NCBI GenBank assembly: GCA_964472095.1
Contig: CAYYIV010000010.1
Span: 1 to 64,000 of the forward strand
Length of the DNA: 64,000 bases
Source: Pelagibius sp964472095
GTDB lineage: Bacteria > Pseudomonadota > Alphaproteobacteria > Kiloniellales > Kiloniellaceae
Reading direction: 5' to 3'
This document shows positions 43,597 to 53,000 of the stretch, in pieces (position 1 is the stretch's first letter; each line of letters begins with the position of its first letter). The notes beneath the pieces are model-generated. The model made no database searches, had not been told where the DNA came from, and worked only from the letters and a program-made list of their open reading frames with translations. The position numbers and the translations under genes are program-made.

Positions 43597-43968
43597 CTAC
43601 TCAAGAAGATTGAAGGTTACGCCGATAGCGGCCTGCACCGAATTGTTGTTGCCCGTAACAACGTTGAAGACGCCGATGCCGCCAAAGCCATCGAGCGCAC
43701 GCTCACCAAACGTGACGCCGCCCGTTGTGACCTGATGGGCCGTGATGGAACCACCGATGACCGTGGAGGTAAGTTCCTGATCTGTCGCGACCGTTACATT
43801 CAGACCGCCTTCGCGGCCTCGCAGCCCGTCGAGACCGGCAGCATCGATAACGCTTACTGCCGCAAATGCATCTAGCTCAGTCTGCTCGTCGGCCAGAGCA
43901 GAGTTGGCCATGGTCAGCGCCACCAAGGCCGTCGCGATTGTGAGGGTTCTTCCTGCCATTGCTTGCAT
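43597..43968 (-). CDS. Small secreted protein with repeat-like C-terminus
   Basis: From ATG 43968 (GGGAGGG upstream) it encodes 123 residues with a signal peptide ending ANSALA. The C-terminal part GGIGVFNVVTGNNNSVQAAI resembles the terminal motif of the glycine-rich proteins (GGIANxNVxSGF). It precedes the C39 peptidase gene by 53 nt. It could be a nucleator or minor fibre subunit (inference). Confidence 0.65.
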   Translation of the reverse strand: MQAMAGRTLTIATALVALTMANSALADEQTELDAFAAVSVIDAAGLDGLRGREGGLNVTVATDQELTSTVIGGSITAHQVTTGGVTFGERALDGFGGIGVFNVVTGNNNSVQAAIGVTFNLLE

Positions 43969-44058
43969 AACATGGCCCTCCCTGGAGCCGATTCCTTTTC
44001 GTTGGGAGGTCGGACGGCGAGGCCTGCAGGCCCCGCCGTCCGACATTCCCGATCGGTC

Positions 44059-45198
44059 TTAGTTGCCGATACTCACGTTTGAATGAGCAGCCACGGAAAC
44101 GCCGCCCAGCGACGCATTGTAGAAGCCGGACGAAACGTTGATGTTGGCAATGCCACCAAACGTGCCACCGCCGACGGCTACGTCGACAGCACCGGTCGAA
44201 AGAATGCCACCGGCACCCGTTCCACCGTTTCCGCCGGCTCCACCGGCGCCGCCGGCACCGCCATTTGCCGTGGCGTCAGCGGCCGTGGCCACACCACCGG
44301 CTCCGCCGGCACCAGCAGCACCACCAGCACCACCGGCGCCACCGTTCCCAGTGGCATCACCCGCCGTGGCGGCACCACCTGTGCCGCCGGCGCCACCGAC
44401 GCCACCGGCTCCACCAGCACCACCGACACCACCGGTTCCGGAGTCGTCACCCGTGGACGCAGTGCCGCCATTCGCGGTGTTCATGCCGGCATCGGCGTTG
44501 CCACCGGTGCCGCCATTGCCGCCGTTACCACCCGTGGTCACCCCTTCGCCACCGTTGGCATTGGCGCTGCCACCGGTTGCGTTGTTGTTGCCGGAGTCGC
44601 CTCCGCCTGCAAGGGCCAGGCCGACGCCGACACCAGCGCCGCCGTTGCCGCCGTCGCCACCATCGTCACCGTTGCCGCCGTCGGCTGCGCTGGCGCCGAG
44701 CGCGACAGAAGCGCCGATACCGGCGCCGCCGCTATCCCCGTCGCCACCGTCGCCGCCGTCGCCACCGCCACCGGCAAGGCCCACGGAAGCGGCCACGGCG
44801 AAACCGCCGTTACCGCCTGCGGCACCATTGCCGCCGGCGCCGCCAATGCCGCCGAAGACGATAATCGGAGCCCCGTTGACGGTCGCCGTCATCTCCTGGA
44901 CGGAGATGACTTCGATATCGTTATTGAACGACTCGGCATAAGCGGTCGCCGTTCCGCCGGCGCCACCGGCGCCACCGGCGCCGGCCGTGCCAGCCACACC
45001 TCCGGGCAGATCGCCGGCATTGGCATTGGCGCCGCCGCCTTCGCCGCCATTGCCACCGTTGGCATTGGCATTAGCCATGGCAGTGGCTTCAGCCGTGTTG
45101 TTGTCGCCGAACTTGTTCTTTGGGTTCGCCGACGCACTGGTGGCAAAGGCTATGACCAGGGCGAGAGCCGTGGTCCCGGCGAGTATGTTCTTGAACAT
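44059..45198 (-). CDS. Secreted glycine-rich XGG-repeat protein 2
   Basis: The 379-residue protein has a signal peptide (ALVIAFATSASA), then NPKNKFGDNNTAEATAMANA, then Gly-rich blocks. A folded-looking segment (YAESFNNDIEVISVQEMTAT) is followed by three hydrophobic VGASVALA-like strands spaced by Gly/Asp runs. A long GGAGGAGG(N/T)GG tract comes next, and the conserved end GGIANINVSSGFYNASLGG plus VSVAAHSNVSIGN closes it. XGG repeats favour polyglycine-II helical bundles or fibres. A strong ribosome site (GAGGAGG) precedes it. It is a paralogue of the next upstream gene. Confidence 0.8.
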   Translation of the reverse strand: MFKNILAGTTALALVIAFATSASANPKNKFGDNNTAEATAMANANANGGNGGEGGGANANAGDLPGGVAGTAGAGGAGGAGGTATAYAESFNNDIEVISVQEMTATVNGAPIIVFGGIGGAGGNGAAGGNGGFAVAASVGLAGGGGDGGDGGDGDSGGAGIGASVALGASAADGGNGDDGGDGGNGGAGVGVGLALAGGGDSGNNNATGGSANANGGEGVTTGGNGGNGGTGGNADAGMNTANGGTASTGDDSGTGGVGGAGGAGGVGGAGGTGGAATAGDATGNGGAGGAGGAAGAGGAGGVATAADATANGGAGGAGGAGGNGGTGAGGILSTGAVDVAVGGGTFGGIANINVSSGFYNASLGGVSVAAHSNVSIGN

Positions 45199-45215
45199 GG
45201 TATTCCTCCTCGCCG

Positions 45216-46376
45216 TTATGGAGCACCACCGGCACCACCCGCGTTACCGATGCTGACGTTCGAATGAGCCGCCACGGAAACGCCACCCAACGCGCCGTTG
45301 AAGAAGCCCGAAGCGACGTTCATGTTGGCGATGCCACCGAAGGTCCCGGCGCCTGCCGCAACCGTGGTCACACCGGAGCTGAGCGCACCACCATTACCGG
45401 CACCGCCGGCTCCGCCGTTGCCGCCGTTACCACCGGCACCGCCGGTTCCCGTGGCTGCACCCGCAGTGGCCATTCCGCCGTTGCCGCCGTTGCCGGCCGT
45501 ACCGCCGGCTCCACCGGCTCCACCGGTTCCGTTAGCCGGGCCGGCATTCGCGCTGCCGCCGGTGCCACCGGCACCGCCTGCACCGCCTGCACCGGCCGCA
45601 CCACCGGCACCACCGGTCCCGGTTCCGGCACCGGCCGTGGCCGTACCGCCGGTCGCGCTGTTGCCGCCGGCATTGCCGGCACCGCCAGTGCCGCCATTGC
45701 CGCCGGCCCCGGCTGTGTCGCCGTCACCGCCGTTGGCGTTGGCATTGCCGCCATTGCCGGTGTTGTCACCGGAATCGGCACCGCCGGCCAGGGCAGCCGA
45801 CGCACCGATGCCGAGGCCGCCGTTGCCGCCGTTGCCACCATCATCGCCGTCGCCGCCGTCAGCCGCGCTGCCGGCCAAGGCGACCGACGCGCCAACGCCG
45901 AGGCCGCCGTCGTCGCCATCACCGCCGTCACCGCCGTCGCCGCCGCCTTCGGCCAGGGCCACCGACGCGCCGATGCCGAAGTCGCCGTCACCGCCTCGGG
46001 CGCCCTCGCCACCGGCACCGCCGATGCCGCCAAACACGGTGATCGCATCACCATTGACAGTCTGCGACAGTTCCTGGACGGAGATGACTTCGAGGTCGGA
46101 ATTGAACGATTCGGCATAGGCCGTCGCAGTGCCACCGGCGCCACCGGCGCCGCCGGCACCACCCGCGCCGGCGGTTCCGCCAGCCGTATCTGCACCATTG
46201 GCGTTTGCGCCGCCTCCTTCACCTCCGTTGCCGCCATTGGCATTTGCGTCCGCCATTGCGTCTGCGGTGGCCGTGTTGCCATCCCCAAATTTGTTCTTTG
46301 GGTTCGCAGAAGCATCCATGGCGAACGTAAGGACCAGGGCCAACGCAGAGGTGCTGATCAACAGTCCTCTCAACAT
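45216..46376 (-). CDS. Secreted glycine-rich XGG-repeat protein 1
   Basis: From ATG 46376 (AGGGGAG upstream) the protein has 386 residues. It is a clear paralogue of the gene behind it: the same signal peptide type, NPKNKFGDGNTATADAMADA, the segment YAESFNSDLEVISVQELSQT, and three LGVGASVALA units separated by GDGGDGGDGDDGG. The XGG tract and the end GGIANMNVASGFFNGALGG, VSVAAHSNVSIGN follow. The acidic Gly runs could bind Ca2+. It is the first gene of the operon behind a sigma-54 promoter. An upstream ATG (46472) lacks a ribosome site and signal. Confidence 0.8.
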   Translation of the reverse strand: MLRGLLISTSALALVLTFAMDASANPKNKFGDGNTATADAMADANANGGNGGEGGGANANGADTAGGTAGAGGAGGAGGAGGTATAYAESFNSDLEVISVQELSQTVNGDAITVFGGIGGAGGEGARGGDGDFGIGASVALAEGGGDGGDGGDGDDGGLGVGASVALAGSAADGGDGDDGGNGGNGGLGIGASAALAGGADSGDNTGNGGNANANGGDGDTAGAGGNGGTGGAGNAGGNSATGGTATAGAGTGTGGAGGAAGAGGAGGAGGTGGSANAGPANGTGGAGGAGGTAGNGGNGGMATAGAATGTGGAGGNGGNGGAGGAGNGGALSSGVTTVAAGAGTFGGIANMNVASGFFNGALGGVSVAAHSNVSIGNAGGAGGAP

Positions 46377-46525
46377 AAGCGTTTCTCCCCTCTTGTTCGC
46401 TCGACGCCTGCAGCAGAAGCGAACGATCCGACGGCTGGCGTCGATCACTGAGCAATATCGCCCACCTCTCATCTTCGAGGATGAGAGTGCGCCGCGCCTT
46501 GAGATACGCGCGGCAAGCTAAACAA

Positions 46526-46541
46526 AGCAATTAGCGTGCCA
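46526..46541 (-). promoter_or_regulatory. Sigma-54 (RpoN) promoter of the glycine-rich protein operon
   Basis: On the minus strand TGGCACG-CTAA-TTGCT matches the -24/-12 consensus of RpoN promoters without mismatch. Transcription would start near 46515, giving a leader of about 140 nt before ATG 46376. Such promoters need an enhancer-binding activator. None is encoded in the window. Confidence 0.75.
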
Positions 46542-47092
46542 CTATATTTCTAGTTGGATAATTCAACACGTTGCGTGTTTTTCAGGGCTGCGCGTTAACC
46601 AAGTTTGTAAAATCTCGTGACAGCCCAGCAGCAGGTTGCAGAACCGTCGCGCGCAGCAAAAGTATTGAACATCTGAGAAATGTTAAATTTTCCAGAGAGT
46701 TGGTCGAAAGTCTATAACGGCCTACGATTGGTAGAAATTCTTACGGTACACAATTCAAGATGGATGCCCGTCAAAGACTGCCTGTCCAAGTAGAAGATTA
46801 CGAGCCATAGAGCAGAATCAGGACGCAAACTATCGCCTTCAGATAGTACGGCTTGTGAACCCTCCTTGCTGTTCCCCGGAGGGTCAGGGCAATCGCATTA
46901 GGCTGTTTCGGCGAAGAGGGATTTGAGGAAGCGGTTATCCCATCCAGCACGGCCTGTTTGTTTGTGCCCTCGCCGGTGAACCCACGCGCGAACCCCGCCA
47001 GGGCATGCCTGATCTTCGGCTGGGCCACATAGCTACGCGGCCTATAAACCGCCGGTTTCACGGGTGCTGCCAGGAAAATTAGATCTGCGGCA
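46542..47092. other. AT-richer upstream region, no gene
   Basis: This stretch is AT-richer than its surroundings. It would hold activator and IHF sites for the sigma-54 promoter, plus the 3' end of the glucan-synthase transcript. The frame at 46798-47061 (minus) has no ribosome site or family and is not accepted. Confidence 0.4.
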
Positions 47093-50000
47093 TCAAGCCT
47101 TCGCCTTGGTAGGCTCGATCGGGTGGAGGCGTGCGTTAATGCGGCGTTCCGAGCCGTCCGTCGGCAGGATAACGCAATCGCCGTCCACTGGACGGCCGCT
47201 CACTGTCAGTTCCACCCGGCCGCTGCCCAGTCGCTCGGGATTCTCGATGCTGATGACCAGGCTCCCGTCCGGCCCTTGGACCCTGACCTCAGCGTGGCCC
47301 CAGTCCTTCGGCAGCCGCGGCGAAATCTTCACGGCGCCGCGGTGGAGGCTGACACCGAGGATGCCTTCGACCGCGAGCTGCCATGTCCAGCTTGACGCGC
47401 CGGTATACCATGTCCACCCGGCCTCACCGATCCCGGGACCGGCGCCGCGCACGTCGCCGGGCAGGACGTAGGGCTCGGCGCGGTAGAGGTCGGCGTCGGC
47501 GGGGCTGCTGGTACGCCGGATCGGATTGATCAGATCGAAGATTTCATAGGCGCGGTCGCCGTCGCCGAGCCGCGCGTGTGCCAGGCCCAGCCACGCCGCC
47601 GCATGGGTGTACTGGCCGCCATTTTCGCGCACGCCAGGCGGATAGGCTCGAATGTAGCCTGGATCGCGCGGTGTCCGGTCGAACGGTGGCGTGAGGAGGC
47701 GCACCAGCCGCGCCTCGGGATCGACGAGGCGCTCGGTCGCGGAGGCAACAGCCGCCGCGGTCCGCTGGGGCGACAGTCCGCCGGCAAGAGCCGCCCAGGA
47801 TTGGGAAATGCTGTCGATCTGGCACTCGTCGCTGTCTTTCGAGCCCCAGGGCAGGCCGTCATCCGCGAAGGCCCGCGCGTACCATGCACCGTCCCATCCA
47901 GCCGAGTCTGCGGCCCGCCGGAGTTCCTCCGCGCGCAGCCCCCAGAACGCGCCCAGATCCTCGCGGTTGACATCCACGGCCAGCTCGGCGAAGGCGTCAG
48001 CGCAGACGGCGGCGAACCAGGCGAGCCAGACGCTTTCGCCACGCCCCTCTCTGCCGACGCGGTCCATGCCGTCGTTCCAGTCGCCGGTTCCGATGAGCGG
48101 TAACCCGTGAGCGCCGGTCGTGACGCCCTGCTCCAGTGCCCGCCTGCAATGCTCGAACAGCGTCGCGCGCTCCGGACCAGCTTCAAACTGGGCGTAGCGG
48201 TCCTCCTCGTCCTCCGCAAGAAGAGGGGCGGACAGAAACGGCGCCTCCTCGGTCAGGATAGAGACGTCGCCAGTGGCACCGACATAGCGGCCGGTCGCAT
48301 AGACGAGCCAGAGCAGGTCATCCGAGCAACGTGTCCGCACACCCCGTCCCGACGGCGGATGCCACCAGTGCAGCACGTCACCCTCGGTGAACTGGCGGGT
48401 CGCACAGTCGAGAATATGCGCGCGCACCCGCTGAGGCTCGACGAACAGAAGCGCCATCATGTCCTGCAACTGGTCGCGGAAGCCGAAGGCACCGCCGGCC
48501 TGATGGAAGCCGGCCCGGGCCAGCACGCGCGAGGAGAAGGTCTGGTTCAGCAGCCAGCGATTGACGAGGAGGTCGAAAGCCGGGTCCGGGGTTGCGACGG
48601 TGACGGCACCGAGGCGCTGATTCCAGGCCGCAGCGTTCGCGACCAGCGCCTGCTTCACCCGCTCGACGTTGCTCCAATGCGAGGCGAGAGTCGCGGCCTC
48701 CGCGGGATCGCCGCCTTCGCCGAGCACGAACACCACCTCCTCCGTCGCACCGGGCGCGAGATCGATGTGAACCTGGAAGGCCGCACAGGCGTCGGCGATG
48801 CCATCCAGCGCGCCGTCGAGGCTCCAGGCGGTGAGCCCGGCGGGCCGGGCGGGATCGCCCTGGCGGCCGAGGAAGGCTGCACGGTCGCAGGTCAGACTAT
48901 GGGGCGGGCGGCTTGCGGTGAGGAATGCCGTGCGGCCGCCGAACTCGGGGTTCCAATCGTTGCGGGCGATCAGGGCCCGGTTCTCGACATCGTAGCCACA
49001 GACCAGATGTGGTCGAGCCATGCTGGCAAGGGCGCCGAGCAGCCATTCGGCATAGTAGGTGGCGGTGAAGCGGCGACCGCGTGTTCCCGCATTGGACAAA
49101 CTGAGAAGCGCGAGCTTCACTGACCCTTCAGGAGGAACGAAGACGGTGAGACGCTGCTCCAGTCCCTCTGCGTTGCGACGCCATGTCGTCGCGCCGGGAC
49201 CGTGCCGGATCTGACAGGGCACGTCCCCGCCGGCGGGGAGGGGGGTCAGCGTCCAGATTGCGGCGGTCTCCTCGTCGCGAAGATAGAGCGCTTCGGACTG
49301 CGGATCGACCAGCGGATCGTTCGACCATGATGTGAGGCGGTGCTCTCCGCTGTTTATGGACCAGGTGAAGCCGAGCCCGGCCTCCGAAACGATCGTACCG
49401 AAAGTTTCGTTCGCCAGCACGTTGCACCAGGGGGCCGGTGTCCGGCGCCCGCCATCGAGATGGATCACATAGTCACCGCCGTCGCAGGTGAACCCGCCGT
49501 AGCCGTTATCAAAGGCGCAGTTCAAGGGGCGCAGGAGTGCGGGTGCCGGCGGCGGCTCGGGTGGTGGCGGTCCAACCGGCTGAAACTGGGGCGGCGCAGT
49601 GCGTGTCGGATGTCGCGTGGCCAGCGCTTCGACGAGGTTTCCCGCCGCGCCGTCGAGGGACAGGCGCGCCGCTGCCTCGAGAGTCCGTCGCTCTACCTCG
49701 CCGATCCGGTCCGCGGCCAGGAGATGAACGTTGGCGGCACCACCGAGGCCCTCGGGGATGCCGGCAGCGCGGAGAGCGGAAACCAGCAGATCACGGATCG
49801 GTTCCTGATAGCCGGAGGCGCCTTCGCGCAGGATCACGAGGTCCGTGCGAAGGCCCTGGCGCTGCCACCACTGGTGCGCCCGAACCACGGCAGGGAGCAG
49901 CGATGCGCGAAGAAGATCCTTGACCCGGACGAGGATGATCGGCAGGTCGCCGGAGACGCCCAAGGCCCAGAGATGCGGCTGGGCGGGAAGCTCCGCTTCA

Positions 50001-53000
50001 GTTGCCACCGCGAGCACCTGCGCCGGCGGTCGGGGAAAGACAAGGTCTCGGCTCAGCGCCTGCGCCTGCGCCAGGGCGATCGAGTCTATGCCGAGACGCC
50101 GTGCCTCGAGCGCCGCCGAATGCACCGCATCCTCCATCACCCAGTCGAGTGCCGGTGCGCTCGCGTAACGTTGAACGATCTCCAGCACCGACGCTCGCGA
50201 GCCGGCGGCCGCCGTCACGAAGGCAAACTGTGCCCGCGCGCCCGGAGCCAGCTTGACGCGGGCGCGCAGCGCCATGATCGGGTCGAGCGTCCATCCGGCT
50301 CCGCCTTCCAGCGCGCCGGTGGCTCCGCGCGGCCGCTCAGTATTGCCATGTCGGCCGAGAAACGCCCGACGGTCGGTCTCGAAGCCTGCGGGTATCACGG
50401 CAGGATCTGCGGCCAGCAGGCTGTGAACCAGTACCGGCGGTCGATCTGACAGCTGCCTTGGGCGGCGCGTGTAGATGAGCGCCTCCGGCCCGTCGAGCCG
50501 TTCGCTATAGACAAACAACTTGCTGAAAGCCGGGTGTCGTTCGTGCGCCGCCGGCGGCGCCAGTACTACCTCGGCATAGCTCGTTACATCGATCTCGCGT
50601 GTCTCGCCGCTGTGGTTCAGTAGTGTGATACGGCGGATCTCCACATCGTCGGCCGGCGCGACCACGATCTCGAGACTGGTCGAAAGGCCTTCGGCGCGCT
50701 CGTGAAACTCGACCTTGTGCGCGTGAAACCTTGTCTCGATCGAGGGTCCCGGCGCGCTGTCACCGAGCGACCATACCGCGCCGCTTTCGCGGTCGCTGAG
50801 ATATAGGCGTGCGTCGCCGCGCCGGCTCAGGGCGTCGCCGGTCCACCGCGTCAATGCCTGATCGTGCCACCACAGCGCACCGCCGCCAGCACCGGTGACC
50901 CAGGAGGCGAAGCTTCCATTGCCGATGACATGAAACTGCGGGGCCGGCTCCATCGGCGCGGTCCAGCCATGCAGCACCGGGGTCGGGCTGCGGGCAAGGT
51001 CGGGGACGACCGTTTCTGCCTCCGTGGCCTGCTCGGGCGGAAACTCCCAGGGTACACGCTCCTGCAGCAGCAGTTCTGTCGAGCGCATGTGAGGCTCGCT
51101 GCCGAATCGCTTTATGAGAACCCCGTTGTTCAGTGCATTGTCGATGGCGGCGAGGATCATGCCCTGATGATGCGCCATGTAGGCCCGCACCGCGGTGAAA
51201 CCGCCCTTCGCCGGACGTCGATCCGGCGTGAAGTCCGCCGCTTCAAAGAAGCCATAGCGGCCGCGCAGTCCGAGCTTTTCCAGCCGTCGAAGGTTGGCTG
51301 CGGCCGCTGTCGGCGCGACGGCAAGTGCCAGTGCGCTGGCATAGGGTGCGACCACATAGTCCTCTGCCAGGCCGCGCTTCAGGCCGAGCCCCGGCACCCC
51401 GAATGCCTGATACTGATAGCGGTGCGCGGCGTCCCGGGCGGCGTAGCCGGACTCCGAGACGCCCCAGGGCAGGCCCAGTTTCTCGCCATAGCGCCGCTGC
51501 GCCGAAACTGCGGCACGCTCGCTCTGTCCCAGCAGCCGCCCGGCATCGCTTGGCAACAGGAGTGCCGGCATGAGATATTCGAACATCGAGCCGTTCCAGG
51601 AGAGCGCCGCCAGGGTGCCGCCTACCGCGGTGATCGGGCGCCCGAGGTGGAACCAGTGTTCCGCGGGCACGTCGCGCTTGGCGATGGCGAAATAGCTTGC
51701 CAGCCGTGCCTCGCTTGCCAGCAGGTCATAGTGGTGCGGGTCAAGCCTATCCGGGCCGAGGTTGTGGCCGATGAAGAAGGTCCGGGTCTCCGTGTCATAA
51801 AGCGGGCGGAAGTCCATCCCGAAGGCGCGCTCGCGCGCGCGCTTGGCGATACTCTCCAAGTTCTCGCATAGCTGCCTGCAGGCGGCTGCCCCGCTGTCGA
51901 GCGCCGTCGTCATCTCATCGACCCACCGCCGGCCGCCAGCATCGGCCGGAGCCGCGACCGACAAGGCAGTACGCGCGCGGGTGATCCGCTCTGCAATTCC
52001 GTCGAGGGCCGCATCCGGCCGCGGGAGCGCGTCCACATACTGCGCCATGGCGCCAAGGCTCCCTGGCAGCGTGTCGACCAATGCCCACCAAGGCTGCAGC
52101 GAGTCGAGGTCGCGGCGCATCGTCGCAAGGTGATGGTCGCTGCGCTCCAGCCACAGGTGGATTTCGTGAGGGTCGGTGAGCTTTGCTTGCTCGAGGACCT
52201 GCGGAACCAGCGTCTGAATTGCCGACCAGTCGCCTGCTGTGATTTCCAACAGCGCGCTTCGCCACGTCGCCGGCGCGCTGCGGGTCGCCGGCAGCCGATC
52301 GAGGATCGCATCCAGGCGGTCGAGGATTGCCATCCGCTGTGCCGCGGGCAGCGACGATGCCGCGTCGCGCAGCAGGCGGATTGAGTCCTCGAGGCCGCTC
52401 CACAGCGCCGGGGTCATCGCCGGCCCACGGGCGGCCTCGCGGCAGCCTTCCAGCAATGTCAGCAGGCTCACCGCCAGATTACCGCTGTCGACCGTGGAGA
52501 CGTAGCGGGGTTCGAGGGAGCTGAGAGTCTTCGTTTCGAACCAGTTGAGCGTGTGACCCCGGTAGGTCTCCAGGCGATCGAGGGAATCCAGCGTGCAGGT
52601 CGTCCGCGCTGCGAGGTCGCGCAGGCCGATATATCCGAGGTCCCTTGCCGCCAGCGCCGACAGGAGCAGCATACCGATATTGGTTGGAGAGGACCGGTGT
52701 GCGATCTCCTCATGGGGGCTTTCCTGGAAGTTGTCGGGCGGCAGCCAGTTTTCGTCGGGCCCGGCGAAGCGCTCGAAAAAGAGCCATGTCCGCCGTGCGA
52801 CCTGCCGCAGATAGATCCGGTCCTCGGACCCCAGTGTCTCCGCCACCTCCCGCGCCGGCCTGCTTATGAAGCGGGCGATCTCAGGCGAAGCAAACCACAG
52901 CAGCAGCAGCGGCGCCGCCCCCGGCAAGCCGGCGGGATCGACGACGGCGAGGGCGAGCGCGACTGTCGAGGCGAGGATGGGCGCGGCGATCATCTCCGCC

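Noticed and set aside
44138..46119. Long Pro/Ala-rich plus-strand frames opposite the glycine-rich genes
   Set aside because: They are complements of GGX codons (GCC/CCG runs). They have no signal, ribosome site or family, while the minus frames have signal peptides and conserved ends.
46798..47061. 87-residue minus frame before the glucan synthase end
   Set aside because: No ribosome site, no family and an AT-rich non-coding context.
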